Position numbers and translations under genes: made by a program. Below the pieces are notes generated by a model. The model was not told the origin of the DNA. It ran no database searches and saw only the letters and a program-made list of their open reading frames with translations. This document shows, in pieces, positions 6,730 to 11,935 of a stretch of DNA of 11,935 nt; the first letter of the stretch is position 1; every line of letters begins with the position of its first letter. The stretch is from contig JAEVZP010000242.1 of the NCBI GenBank assembly GCA_023392185.1, positions 1 through 11,935 on the forward strand. Direction: 5' to 3'. This stretch comes from Bacteroidota bacterium (GTDB lineage Bacteria; Bacteroidota; Bacteroidia; Chitinophagales; Chitinophagaceae).

Positions 6730-7347
6730 CTATCCGGAAACGGACGTCGGGCAGGGGCGGCAGCCGGCCGGCTCCGGTGCCCGCTCCAGGAAATCTTCCA
6801 CCAGGCACAGCAGTTCGTTGCCGGCAACCTCCAGGCAGTCGTTCACCAGAGTGTGGTGGAAACGAGGGGCGAAATCCGTTTCATAAGCCGCCTTCGAAAG
6901 GCGCTCGCGCAGGGTGTCTTCCGTCTCGGTGCCGCGCCGCAGGAGCCGCTCGCGCAGGGCTTCTTCGGAAGGTGCTTTGATAAAAATGCTCAACGCCTGT
7001 CCCGGAAAAGCCTCCAGGATGCTCAGGGCGCCTTTCACGTCGATATCCACCAGCGGATACGCGCCCTCGGCCTGAATCCGTTCAATCTCGGAGCGCAGTG
7101 TGCCGTAGTATTTTCCGGGATACACCATTTCCCATTCTACAAAAGCATCGCGGGCAATCAGCTCCTGAAAATGGCCGGGCGTCAGAAAATAATAGTCTTT
7201 GCCATTCACCTCGCCCGGACGCGGCTTGCGTGTGCAGGCCGAAACCGAAAAAGCAAGCCGCGGACACTTCTGCAGCAGCTGCTTCACCAGTGTGGTTTTC
7301 CCGGAGCCGCTGGGCGCAGTTACAATCACGATTTTAGGCGGAAACAT
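6730..7347 (-). CDS. gmk: guanylate kinase
   Basis: This 205-residue enzyme phosphorylates GMP (and dGMP) to GDP with ATP, an essential step in guanine nucleotide supply in the cytoplasm. The P-loop APSGSGKT is at residues 11-18. The GMP-binding signature SACTRKPRPGEVNGKDYYF (36-54) contains the usual T39, R40, R43, G45, E46, D51 and Y52. Lid-region arginines occur around 132-149 (LRERLLRRGTETEDTLRERL). The frame is open 44 codons further, to an ATG at 7479, but those residues are not gmk-like. They would also cross both a TATCTTTG promoter (7389-7396) and the terminator of the upstream gene (7462-7494), so the ATG at 7347 is the start. The C-terminus carries about 15 residues beyond the last conserved helix, Pro-rich with a CRPC pair (C196, C199). 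The function is certain. Confidence 0.95.
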   Translation of the reverse strand: MFPPKIVIVTAPSGSGKTTLVKQLLQKCPRLAFSVSACTRKPRPGEVNGKDYYFLTPGHFQELIARDAFVEWEMVYPGKYYGTLRSEIERIQAEGAYPLVDIDVKGALSILEAFPGQALSIFIKAPSEEALRERLLRRGTETEDTLRERLSKAAYETDFAPRFHHTLVNDCLEVAGNELLCLVEDFLERAPEPAGCRPCPTSVSG

Positions 7348-7388
7348 ACCGGAAAGAGTCTTTTTGAGAAGAGTCGGAAAAAAGAGGC

Positions 7389-7396
7389 CAAAGATA
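7389..7396 (-). promoter_or_regulatory. gmk: TAnnTTTG -7 box for gmk
   Basis: The minus strand reads TATCTTTG, an exact consensus -7 element, 41 bases before the gmk ATG, giving a leader of roughly 36 bases. The bacilliredoxin gene carries the same octamer. No matching TTTG is obvious at -33. Confidence 0.6.
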
Positions 7397-7457
7397 AGCC
7401 GGAGCGGCGTTGTGGATGGAACGCCACCGAAAGCGGCGTTTGCCGCTTGGAGGAAAA

Positions 7458-7494
7458 GGAAAAAGCCCTGCAAACGCATGGCTTGCAGGGCTTT
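7458..7494 (-). terminator. rho-independent terminator of the bacilliredoxin gene
   Basis: On the minus strand a 12-bp stem, AAAGCCCTGCAA (7483-7494) with TTGCAGGGCTTT (7462-7473), closes a 9-base loop and runs into TTTTTCCTTTT. It lies 29 bases after the stop at 7524. It separates the bacilliredoxin and gmk transcripts and argues against the longer gmk frame. Confidence 0.88.
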
Positions 7495-7523
7495 AGGTCA
7501 GAAATTCCCGGAAAATTAACGGC

Positions 7524-7937
7524 TTAAGCGTATTGCTCGATGGCGCTCTTCAGGTTGGCGGCAATCATCTGGGCCGAGCGGCCTTCAATCATATGGCGCT
7601 CGATCATGTGCACCACCTGACCGTCTTTGAAAACGGCAATGCAGGGCGAAGAAGGCGGATAAGGCATCAGATGCTTGCGGGCCTGTGCAACAGCGTCCAT
7701 ATCATAACCGGCAAAAGAAGTTACCAGACGATCCGGCTTTTTTTCGGAAGCCTGCACACCCATGACCGCACCCGGACGGGCCGTGCCGGCGCTGCAACCA
7801 CAAACAGAATTAATTACCAATACGGTAGTGCCGGGTGCCGCCAGGGTCTGATCCACTGCCTCGGGCGTTAAAAGCTCTTCAAAACCGTATTTCGTTAGCT
7901 CCGCTTTCATAGGAGCTACCAGTTGAGTAGGATACAT
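7524..7937 (-). CDS. bacilliredoxin (BrxA/BrxB, YphP/YqiW family, DUF1094)
   Basis: This is a 137-residue thioredoxin-fold protein with the family's CGC active site (C46-G47-C48, within NSVCGCSAGTARPG) in place of CxxC. In Firmicutes these proteins remove bacillithiol from S-bacillithiolated proteins: the first cysteine attacks the mixed disulfide and the thiol is passed on. The N-terminus MYPTQLVAPMKAELTKYGF and the segment MPYPPSSPCIAVFKDGQVVHMIERHMIEGR are typical. C99 is an additional conserved-looking cysteine. The frame extends five codons to a TTG, but the ATG at 7937 matches the family start and sits about 20 bases after the expected transcription start of the TATCTTTG box at 7963-7970. 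The gene is divergent from the formimidoylglutamase gene and is followed by a strong terminator, so it is monocistronic. The family call is firm; the use of bacillithiol in this organism is inferred. Confidence 0.93.
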   Translation of the reverse strand: MYPTQLVAPMKAELTKYGFEELLTPEAVDQTLAAPGTTVLVINSVCGCSAGTARPGAVMGVQASEKKPDRLVTSFAGYDMDAVAQARKHLMPYPPSSPCIAVFKDGQVVHMIERHMIEGRSAQMIAANLKSAIEQYA

Positions 7938-7962
7938 AATGGAAAAGGACAAAAAATTTCTG

Positions 7963-7970
7963 CAAAGATA
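7963..7970 (-). promoter_or_regulatory. TAnnTTTG -7 box for the bacilliredoxin gene
   Basis: The minus strand reads TATCTTTG, an exact -7 consensus, 25 bases before the ATG at 7937. It lies in the 96-bp divergent interval shared with the formimidoylglutamase gene. The -33 element is not clear. Confidence 0.6.
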
Positions 7971-8033
7971 ATCCCTGCAAACGCGCTATTATTGATAGCC
8001 ATATCGTTAAAGCTGAACCCCGTTCTTTTGCGC

Positions 8034-9035
8034 ATGCTTCAAATCCACTTTCATATTCCCGACAGCGCCGAATACACTGCCGTTCGCCCCGGCGAAACCA
8101 AACTGGGCCAAGCGGTATCCGCCGCCCGCGCCGCTGACTGGGCCCACAGCATTGCCGAAAGCCCGGCGCGCTTTGTATGGCTGGGACTGGCCGAAGATGT
8201 AGGGGTGCGGGCTAACGGCGGGGTGGGCGGCACCGATACCGCGCCGGAAGCCGGCCTGCGGGCGCTGCTCAACATTCAGAACCATGCCGGAATTTCCGGA
8301 AATGACTTGCTGATAGGCGGGCTTTTGCAATGCCGGATTCCGGAAAATACTGCTCTGGAAGCGCTGCGTGAGGCGGTTGCAGAGATAGACCTCTTGGTCG
8401 CGGAGAAAGTCCGGAAAATCGTTTCGGCCGGAAAAGTTCCGGTTGTCATGGGAGGCGGCCACAACAACTGTTATGGCCTTTTGCGGGGCGCAGCCGAGGC
8501 GCTGGAACAGCCGCTGGCAGCCATCAACCTGGATGCGCACAGCGATTTCCGGAAAATGGATGGCCGCCACAGCGGCAATGGCTTTCGCTATGCCTTTGAA
8601 GAAGGCTTCCTAAAAAAGTACGCGCCCGTTGGTCTGCACCGCAACTACAACGCACCGGATATCCTTGCCGAGCTACAAGCTTCGCCCGATTGCAGGGTCT
8701 CTTGGTACGAGGACATTTTTCTGGGCGAAAGAGACCTTTTTGAAGAAACACTCACCGCCGCTTTTGCACATGCGAGCGGCTTCCCGACCGGTATCGAACT
8801 GGATGTGGACTGTATTGAAAATGTCCTTTCCTCTGCCATGACGCCTTCCGGAATTTCGATGCGTGCTGCGCGCCGTTTTGTGGTTCGCGCTGCCCGCGAA
8901 TGCAACGTCGCCTACCTGCACCTGACCGAAGGCGTCGCCCAGCGGGCCGACGGCCTGCAAAGCGCCACTACCGGAAAAATGCTGGCCTACCTGGCGAGCG
9001 ATTTCATGCGCACCTGCCTGAGGGCGCAAGGATGA
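8034..9035 (+). CDS. hutG: formimidoylglutamase (arginase/ureohydrolase family)
   Basis: This is a 333-residue binuclear-manganese ureohydrolase. The member most similar in Bacteroidota splits N-formimidoyl-L-glutamate to glutamate and formamide, the last step of histidine degradation. All six metal ligands of the arginase fold are visible: H143 in GGGHNNCYG, then D167, H169 and D171 in NLDAHSDFR, then D257 and D259 in ELDVDCIENV. The GGGHNN form (instead of GGDHS) and the RHSGNGFRYA segment are characteristic of the Bacteroidota formimidoylglutamase group. The frame is open 37 codons upstream, but the ATG at 8034, giving MLQIHFHIPDSAEYTAVRPGE, matches the family start. No other hut gene is adjacent. 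The family is certain. The exact substrate (formimidoylglutamate rather than arginine, agmatine or guanidine) is inferred from resemblance. Four TTCCGGAA octamers fall inside the gene. Confidence 0.85.
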   Translation: MLQIHFHIPDSAEYTAVRPGETKLGQAVSAARAADWAHSIAESPARFVWLGLAEDVGVRANGGVGGTDTAPEAGLRALLNIQNHAGISGNDLLIGGLLQCRIPENTALEALREAVAEIDLLVAEKVRKIVSAGKVPVVMGGGHNNCYGLLRGAAEALEQPLAAINLDAHSDFRKMDGRHSGNGFRYAFEEGFLKKYAPVGLHRNYNAPDILAELQASPDCRVSWYEDIFLGERDLFEETLTAAFAHASGFPTGIELDVDCIENVLSSAMTPSGISMRAARRFVVRAARECNVAYLHLTEGVAQRADGLQSATTGKMLAYLASDFMRTCLRAQG

Positions 9036-9094
9036 CACGGACTGAAGGGGTTGCAACGAATTTCCAATCCGGTGAAAACCGCTTTGTGCGTGTT

Positions 9095-9637
9095 CTAAAA
9101 CGAAGCTGGAACGCGCAGCTTCTTCACCACTTCCCAGCCAATAATTCCGGCCGCAACGCTGATGTTGAACGAATGTTTTTCGCCGAATTGTGGAATCTCA
9201 ATACAGGCATCGGCAACGGACAGCACGGCATCGCTCACACCTTCTACTTCATTGCCAAAAACTACGGCCAGCTTTTCGCCGGGTGCGGGTTGGAAGCCAT
9301 CCAGCAGCGTTGCGCCGTAGGCCTGCTCGGCGGCGGCAATGCGGTAGCCGTTGCTGCGCAGGTGGGCCAGGGCTTCTTCTATGGTGGCAAAATGTTTCCA
9401 GGGAACGGTTTCGGTAGCACCGAGCGCCGTTTTCTGAATGTCGCGGTGGGGCGGGGCAGGCGTGTAACCAATAAGGTAAAGTGCCTCGAGGCCGAGGGCG
9501 TCGCAGGTGCGGAATACGGAGCCGACGTTGTGCATAGAGCGCACGTTTTCGAGCACCAGAAGCAAGGGGAATTTACGGTCGGCGGGACCGCCGGAATGCG
9601 TATGAAAAAGGTCTGCTGTATTTTTGCGTCGAAACAA
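9095..9637 (-). CDS. TrmH/SpoU-family RNA 2'-O-methyltransferase
   Basis: This 180-residue SPOUT-fold enzyme is predicted to transfer a methyl group from S-adenosylmethionine to a ribose 2'-hydroxyl in tRNA or rRNA. Motif 1 is NVRSMHNVGSVFRTCDALG (31-49), with the RNA-binding N37 and catalytic R43. Motif 2 is VVFGNEVEGV (125-134). Motif 3 is IEIPQFGEKHSFNISVAAGI (146-165), forming the knot that binds the cofactor. There is no extra N-terminal RNA-binding domain such as RlmB has. The start is uncertain: between the in-frame stop at 9677-9679 and motif 1 no ATG or GTG suits the frame, so the TTG at 9637 is used. The gene is convergent with the formimidoylglutamase gene (59 bp between stops) and divergent from clpS. 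The specific RNA target cannot be assigned. Confidence 0.9.
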   Translation of the reverse strand: MFRRKNTADLFHTHSGGPADRKFPLLLVLENVRSMHNVGSVFRTCDALGLEALYLIGYTPAPPHRDIQKTALGATETVPWKHFATIEEALAHLRSNGYRIAAAEQAYGATLLDGFQPAPGEKLAVVFGNEVEGVSDAVLSVADACIEIPQFGEKHSFNISVAAGIIGWEVVKKLRVPASF

Positions 9638-9725
9638 AGCGGGAAAACCGGGAAACGGATGGTGGAAGCGGTGAAATTACGCACCGCTCTTTCTTTCCCC
9701 GCCGCCTGCTTAAAAAGTGAATGCG

Positions 9726-10034
9726 ATGCTGAACCGGAATATTTTCTTTGCCGCCCCCCAACGACGGGAACAGACCGATACCGATGTGCTGCTGGCGCCC
9801 GAAGCGGCCGAACAAAACGCGCTGATTGTCTGGAACGACGACATCAACACCTTCGACCACGTCATCGAAGCGTTGATCGAAGTGTGCGATCATTCGCCGG
9901 AGCAGGCCGAGCAGTGTGCCATGATCATCCACTACAAAGGCAAATATGCGGTGAAAACAGGCGGCTTCAACGAACTGCGCCCGCAGTGTGAGGCCCTGAT
10001 CGACCGGGGGATTAACGCTACCATTGGGGCATAA
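9726..10034 (+). CDS. clpS: ATP-dependent Clp protease adaptor ClpS
   Basis: This 102-residue adaptor delivers proteins bearing N-degrons (large hydrophobic N-terminal residues) to the ClpAP-type or ClpCP-type protease. A flexible N-terminal tail of about 30 residues, needed for handing substrates to the ATPase, precedes the core. The binding pocket is formed by WNDDINTFDHVIEAL (36-50), with N37, D38 and D39 for the substrate amino group, F43 at the gatekeeper position (Met40 in E. coli) and H69 in MIIHYKGK, equivalent to E. coli His66. The final LIDRGINATI is typical of Bacteroidota ClpS. A GTG three codons earlier (9717) is also possible. There is no clpA next to it, which is usual in this phylum, where the partner ATPase is probably ClpC or another Clp. 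The gene stands alone, divergent from the methyltransferase gene. The assignment is firm. Confidence 0.93.
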   Translation: MLNRNIFFAAPQRREQTDTDVLLAPEAAEQNALIVWNDDINTFDHVIEALIEVCDHSPEQAEQCAMIIHYKGKYAVKTGGFNELRPQCEALIDRGINATIGA

Positions 10035-10111
10035 TACTACCCGAAAAGGCATTTGGTGCTAACTGGCTTTTCAGTTTTCGTATCCCGTCCTTTTTCAAAA
10101 TAAGACTATCA

Positions 10112-10119
10112 TAGCTTTG
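10112..10119 (+). promoter_or_regulatory. TAnnTTTG -7 box directly before the dipeptidyl peptidase start codon
   Basis: TAGCTTTG is an exact -7 consensus and ends only five bases before the ATG at 10125. A T-rich TTTTTC lies about 15-20 bases upstream, in the area of the -33 element. If the box is used, transcription would begin at or next to the ATG and the message would be almost leaderless. Confidence 0.5.
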
Positions 10120-10124
10120 CGGCT

Positions 10125-11935
10125 ATGGTTTCCGTCCTGCACCGTTGCTTATCGCGCGCGCTCCGGCCCGCCGTTTTCTCTGTTTGTTTTTTCTCCGTTG
10201 CCGCGCCGGGCGGTGCCCAAACCGGCTCTGTCACGCTGGAAGACATCTGGCAAAAAGGCACTTTCCGGGCCAAATCGGTTCCGGGATTTAACGCCACCCG
10301 CGATGGCAAACGCTATACTTCGCTGCAACAAGACAGCCTCACCCGCATTCTGGTGACCGATCTCGACGGCTCGGGACAGTCCAAGACCCTATGGTCGGGC
10401 AAGTTCCCCGGCACGCTGCAACCCGTAGAAGATTTTGCGCTCAGCAGCGATGAAAGTCGGGTCCTTTTGTTCTCGGAAGGAACACCCATTTATCGCCGTT
10501 CGGCGGCCTATCGCGCCTCGGTGTATGATGTGGCGACCCAGAAAGAAATCTTTATTGACAGCGGTAAAATCCTTCATGCTACCTTCTCGCCCGACGGCCA
10601 AAAGGTGGCGTTCGTGCGCGACAACAACCTTTTTTACCGCGACCTGATTTCCGGAAAAACGACCGCTGTAACCACCGATGGAAAGTGGAACCACATCATC
10701 AACGGCAACTGCGACTGGGTGTACGAGGAAGAATTTGAGTTCTCCCGCGCTTTTCAGTGGTCGCCCGATTCGCGCTATATCGCCTACTACCGGTTTGACG
10801 AAAGCGCCGTTCCGGAATTTAGCTTCACCACCTTCGATACCAGTGCCTACACGCAGGAATACCGCTACAAGTATCCCAAAGCCGGTGCGCCCAACAGCGT
10901 GGTAACCATTCACGTGCATGATCTGCAGGACGGCCAGAAAGCCACCGTGGCGGGCACCGCCGAATATACCCCGCGCATCGAGTGGGTGTCGCCCACGCAG
11001 CTGTGTGTGCTGCGCATGAACCGCCATCAAAACCAGTTGGACTTTCTGCTGGCCAACCCCGAAACCGGCGCGACGGAAAATATCCTCACCGAAACCGATA
11101 AGGCCTATGTGGAGGTGGACGACAACCGTCACTTCGTTTGGGGAAAAAACCTCTTGTTCTACACTTCAGAGCGTGAAGGGGCCAACTCGCTGTATGCCTA
11201 CGAATGGAAGCGCCGGAAACACACACGGCTGTCGCCGGCGGGCGTGGATGTGGAAAAGATTGTGAGCATAGACGAAGCCGGGCAGAAAATTTATTTTATC
11301 GCCGCGCCGCAAACGGTGGACCGGCAGTTGTACGTGGCAGGCTGGAACGGAAAAGGCTTAAAGCAACTGACCCGAGAGGCCGGCAGCCATGACGTTACCC
11401 CGGCCGGAAAAGACCTGTTTCTGGAACGTTTCTCCACCCTGACGACGCCGCCGGTGTTTCGCCTCACCGACCGCTCCGGAAAAGTGGTGCGCACGCTGGA
11501 AGACAACGCCGGATTGCAAAAAGCCCTTGCCGCTAAAAAGCTGGGCACTATCAAACTGGAAAAACTACCGATTGCCGCTGCCGACGGAAAAACCACCTAC
11601 CTGAACGCCTGGGTCATCACGCCGCCGGATTTTGATTCTACGAAAAAATACCCGGTTTTGATGCACCAATACAGCGGTCCCGGCTCTCAAAAAGTGCTCG
11701 ATGCATTTATGGGAACCGACTATTACTGGCATCAGATGCTGGCCCAGAAAGGCTATATCATCGTGTGTGCCGACGGCACCGGAACGGGCTACCGCGGGCG
11801 CGATTTCAAGAAAGCAACCTACCTGCAACTGGGCCGCTACGAGAGTGACGATCAGATAGAAGTGGCCCGTTATTTCGCAAAGCAGCCGTATGTGGACAGC
11901 GCGCGCATTGGCATCTGGGGCTGGAGCTATGGCGG
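10125..11935 (+). CDS. dipeptidyl peptidase IV-like S9B serine peptidase, secreted (3' end outside window)
   Basis: 603 complete codons are visible and the frame runs off the window. A signal peptide (about residues 1-31, hydrophobic core AVFSVCFFSVAA) indicates export to the periplasm or cell surface. The N-terminal eight-bladed beta-propeller region contains DWVYEEEF (197-204), the DPP IV signature whose E202 and E203 hold the substrate amino terminus and make the enzyme cut X-Pro or X-Ala dipeptides. The alpha/beta-hydrolase domain begins near residue 480 with HQYSGPGS and DGTGTGYRGRDFK. The window ends at GWSYGG, containing nucleophile S601. The catalytic Asp and His should lie in the missing C-terminal part, about 110-140 residues. 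The start is well fixed: an in-frame TAA at 10101-10103 leaves ATG 10125 as the only ATG. The TAGCTTTG box lies just before it. The role is probably oligopeptide use. An exact family name (DPP IV or a prolyl tripeptidyl peptidase) needs the full protein. Confidence 0.93.
   Translation, partial: MVSVLHRCLSRALRPAVFSVCFFSVAAPGGAQTGSVTLEDIWQKGTFRAKSVPGFNATRDGKRYTSLQQDSLTRILVTDLDGSGQSKTLWSGKFPGTLQPVEDFALSSDESRVLLFSEGTPIYRRSAAYRASVYDVATQKEIFIDSGKILHATFSPDGQKVAFVRDNNLFYRDLISGKTTAVTTDGKWNHIINGNCDWVYEEEFEFSRAFQWSPDSRYIAYYRFDESAVPEFSFTTFDTSAYTQEYRYKYPKAGAPNSVVTIHVHDLQDGQKATVAGTAEYTPRIEWVSPTQLCVLRMNRHQNQLDFLLANPETGATENILTETDKAYVEVDDNRHFVWGKNLLFYTSEREGANSLYAYEWKRRKHTRLSPAGVDVEKIVSIDEAGQKIYFIAAPQTVDRQLYVAGWNGKGLKQLTREAGSHDVTPAGKDLFLERFSTLTTPPVFRLTDRSGKVVRTLEDNAGLQKALAAKKLGTIKLEKLPIAAADGKTTYLNAWVITPPDFDSTKKYPVLMHQYSGPGSQKVLDAFMGTDYYWHQMLAQKGYIIVCADGTGTGYRGRDFKKATYLQLGRYESDDQIEVARYFAKQPYVDSARIGIWGWSYG

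Noticed and set aside
6617..6808. 64-residue N-terminal extension of the CNNM/CorC protein
   Set aside because: The extension is Pro/Arg-rich, overlaps gmk and precedes a perfect family-type start at 6616.
7348..7479. 44-residue N-terminal extension of guanylate kinase
   Set aside because: It would include the upstream gene's terminator and the gmk promoter. The family start is the ATG at 7347.
8900..9991. 363-codon plus-strand open frame
   Set aside because: It begins inside hutG in another frame and runs antisense through the methyltransferase gene into clpS. It is long only because of high GC and codon bias.
9573..10052. 159-codon minus-strand open frame
   Set aside because: It is antisense to clpS and crosses the divergent clpS/methyltransferase interval. 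ClpS motifs fix the plus strand as coding.
10043..10073. GAAAAG...CTTTTC hairpin after clpS as terminator
   Set aside because: Only six A/T-rich base pairs form, with a mismatch just inside, and no clean U-run directly follows.
10389..11132. 247-codon minus-strand open frame
   Set aside because: It is a shadow of the dipeptidyl peptidase gene, whose DPP IV motifs prove the plus-strand frame.
1..11935. A new multi-gene defence, mobile or biosynthetic system
   Set aside because: Gene order mixes unrelated housekeeping functions on alternating strands. No integrase, transposase, toxin-antitoxin pair, repeat array or unusual operon was seen.

Overview
The window looks like an ordinary, densely packed chromosomal segment of a member of the Bacteroidota, plausibly Chitinophagia or a neighbouring class. 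The reasons are a GC content in the mid 50s (estimated by eye), several TAnnTTTG-type -7 boxes, start codons without a clear Shine-Dalgarno sequence, and protein types common in that phylum: a TPR-containing periplasmic sensor kinase, a GGGHNN-type formimidoylglutamase, a Bacteroidota-style ClpS and a secreted DPP IV-like peptidase. No mobile element, CRISPR array, rRNA or tRNA was recognised, and I found no convincing new multi-gene system.

Layout. 1-2120 (+): the end of a LuxR/NarL-type response regulator, followed after 15 bp by its likely sensor histidine kinase. 2121-2492: non-coding, ending in a perfect 32-bp palindrome. 2493-2825 (-): a small protein with 19 cysteines, a Csp3/DUF326-type copper-binding four-helix bundle. 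2826-3218: non-coding, with a repeat-like segment and the hldD terminator. 3219-4544 (-): hldD preceded by an unknown one-helix membrane protein, probably one transcript. 4632-5156 (-): 3-hydroxyanthranilate 3,4-dioxygenase. 5354-6616 (-): a CNNM/CorC membrane protein. 6730-7347 (-): guanylate kinase. 7524-7937 (-): a bacilliredoxin, divergent from 8034-9035 (+), formimidoylglutamase. 9095-9637 (-): a SpoU/TrmH RNA methyltransferase, convergent with the previous gene and divergent from 9726-10034 (+), clpS. 10125-11935 (+): a secreted S9B dipeptidyl peptidase cut by the window end just after its nucleophile serine.

The genes are mostly unrelated housekeeping or metabolic functions: two-component signalling, copper buffering, LPS heptose synthesis, kynurenine-pathway and histidine catabolism, nucleotide metabolism, thiol redox, RNA modification, N-degron proteolysis and peptide degradation. 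Several long open frames were shortened to internal ATG codons (hldD, corC, gmk, the bacilliredoxin and hutG), because family alignment, promoters or a terminator show that the longer N-termini are not coding.

The most unusual signal is at the DNA level. The palindromic octamer TTCCGGAA occurs ten times, in all three codon phases of genes and in non-coding DNA, which resembles a highly iterated palindrome.
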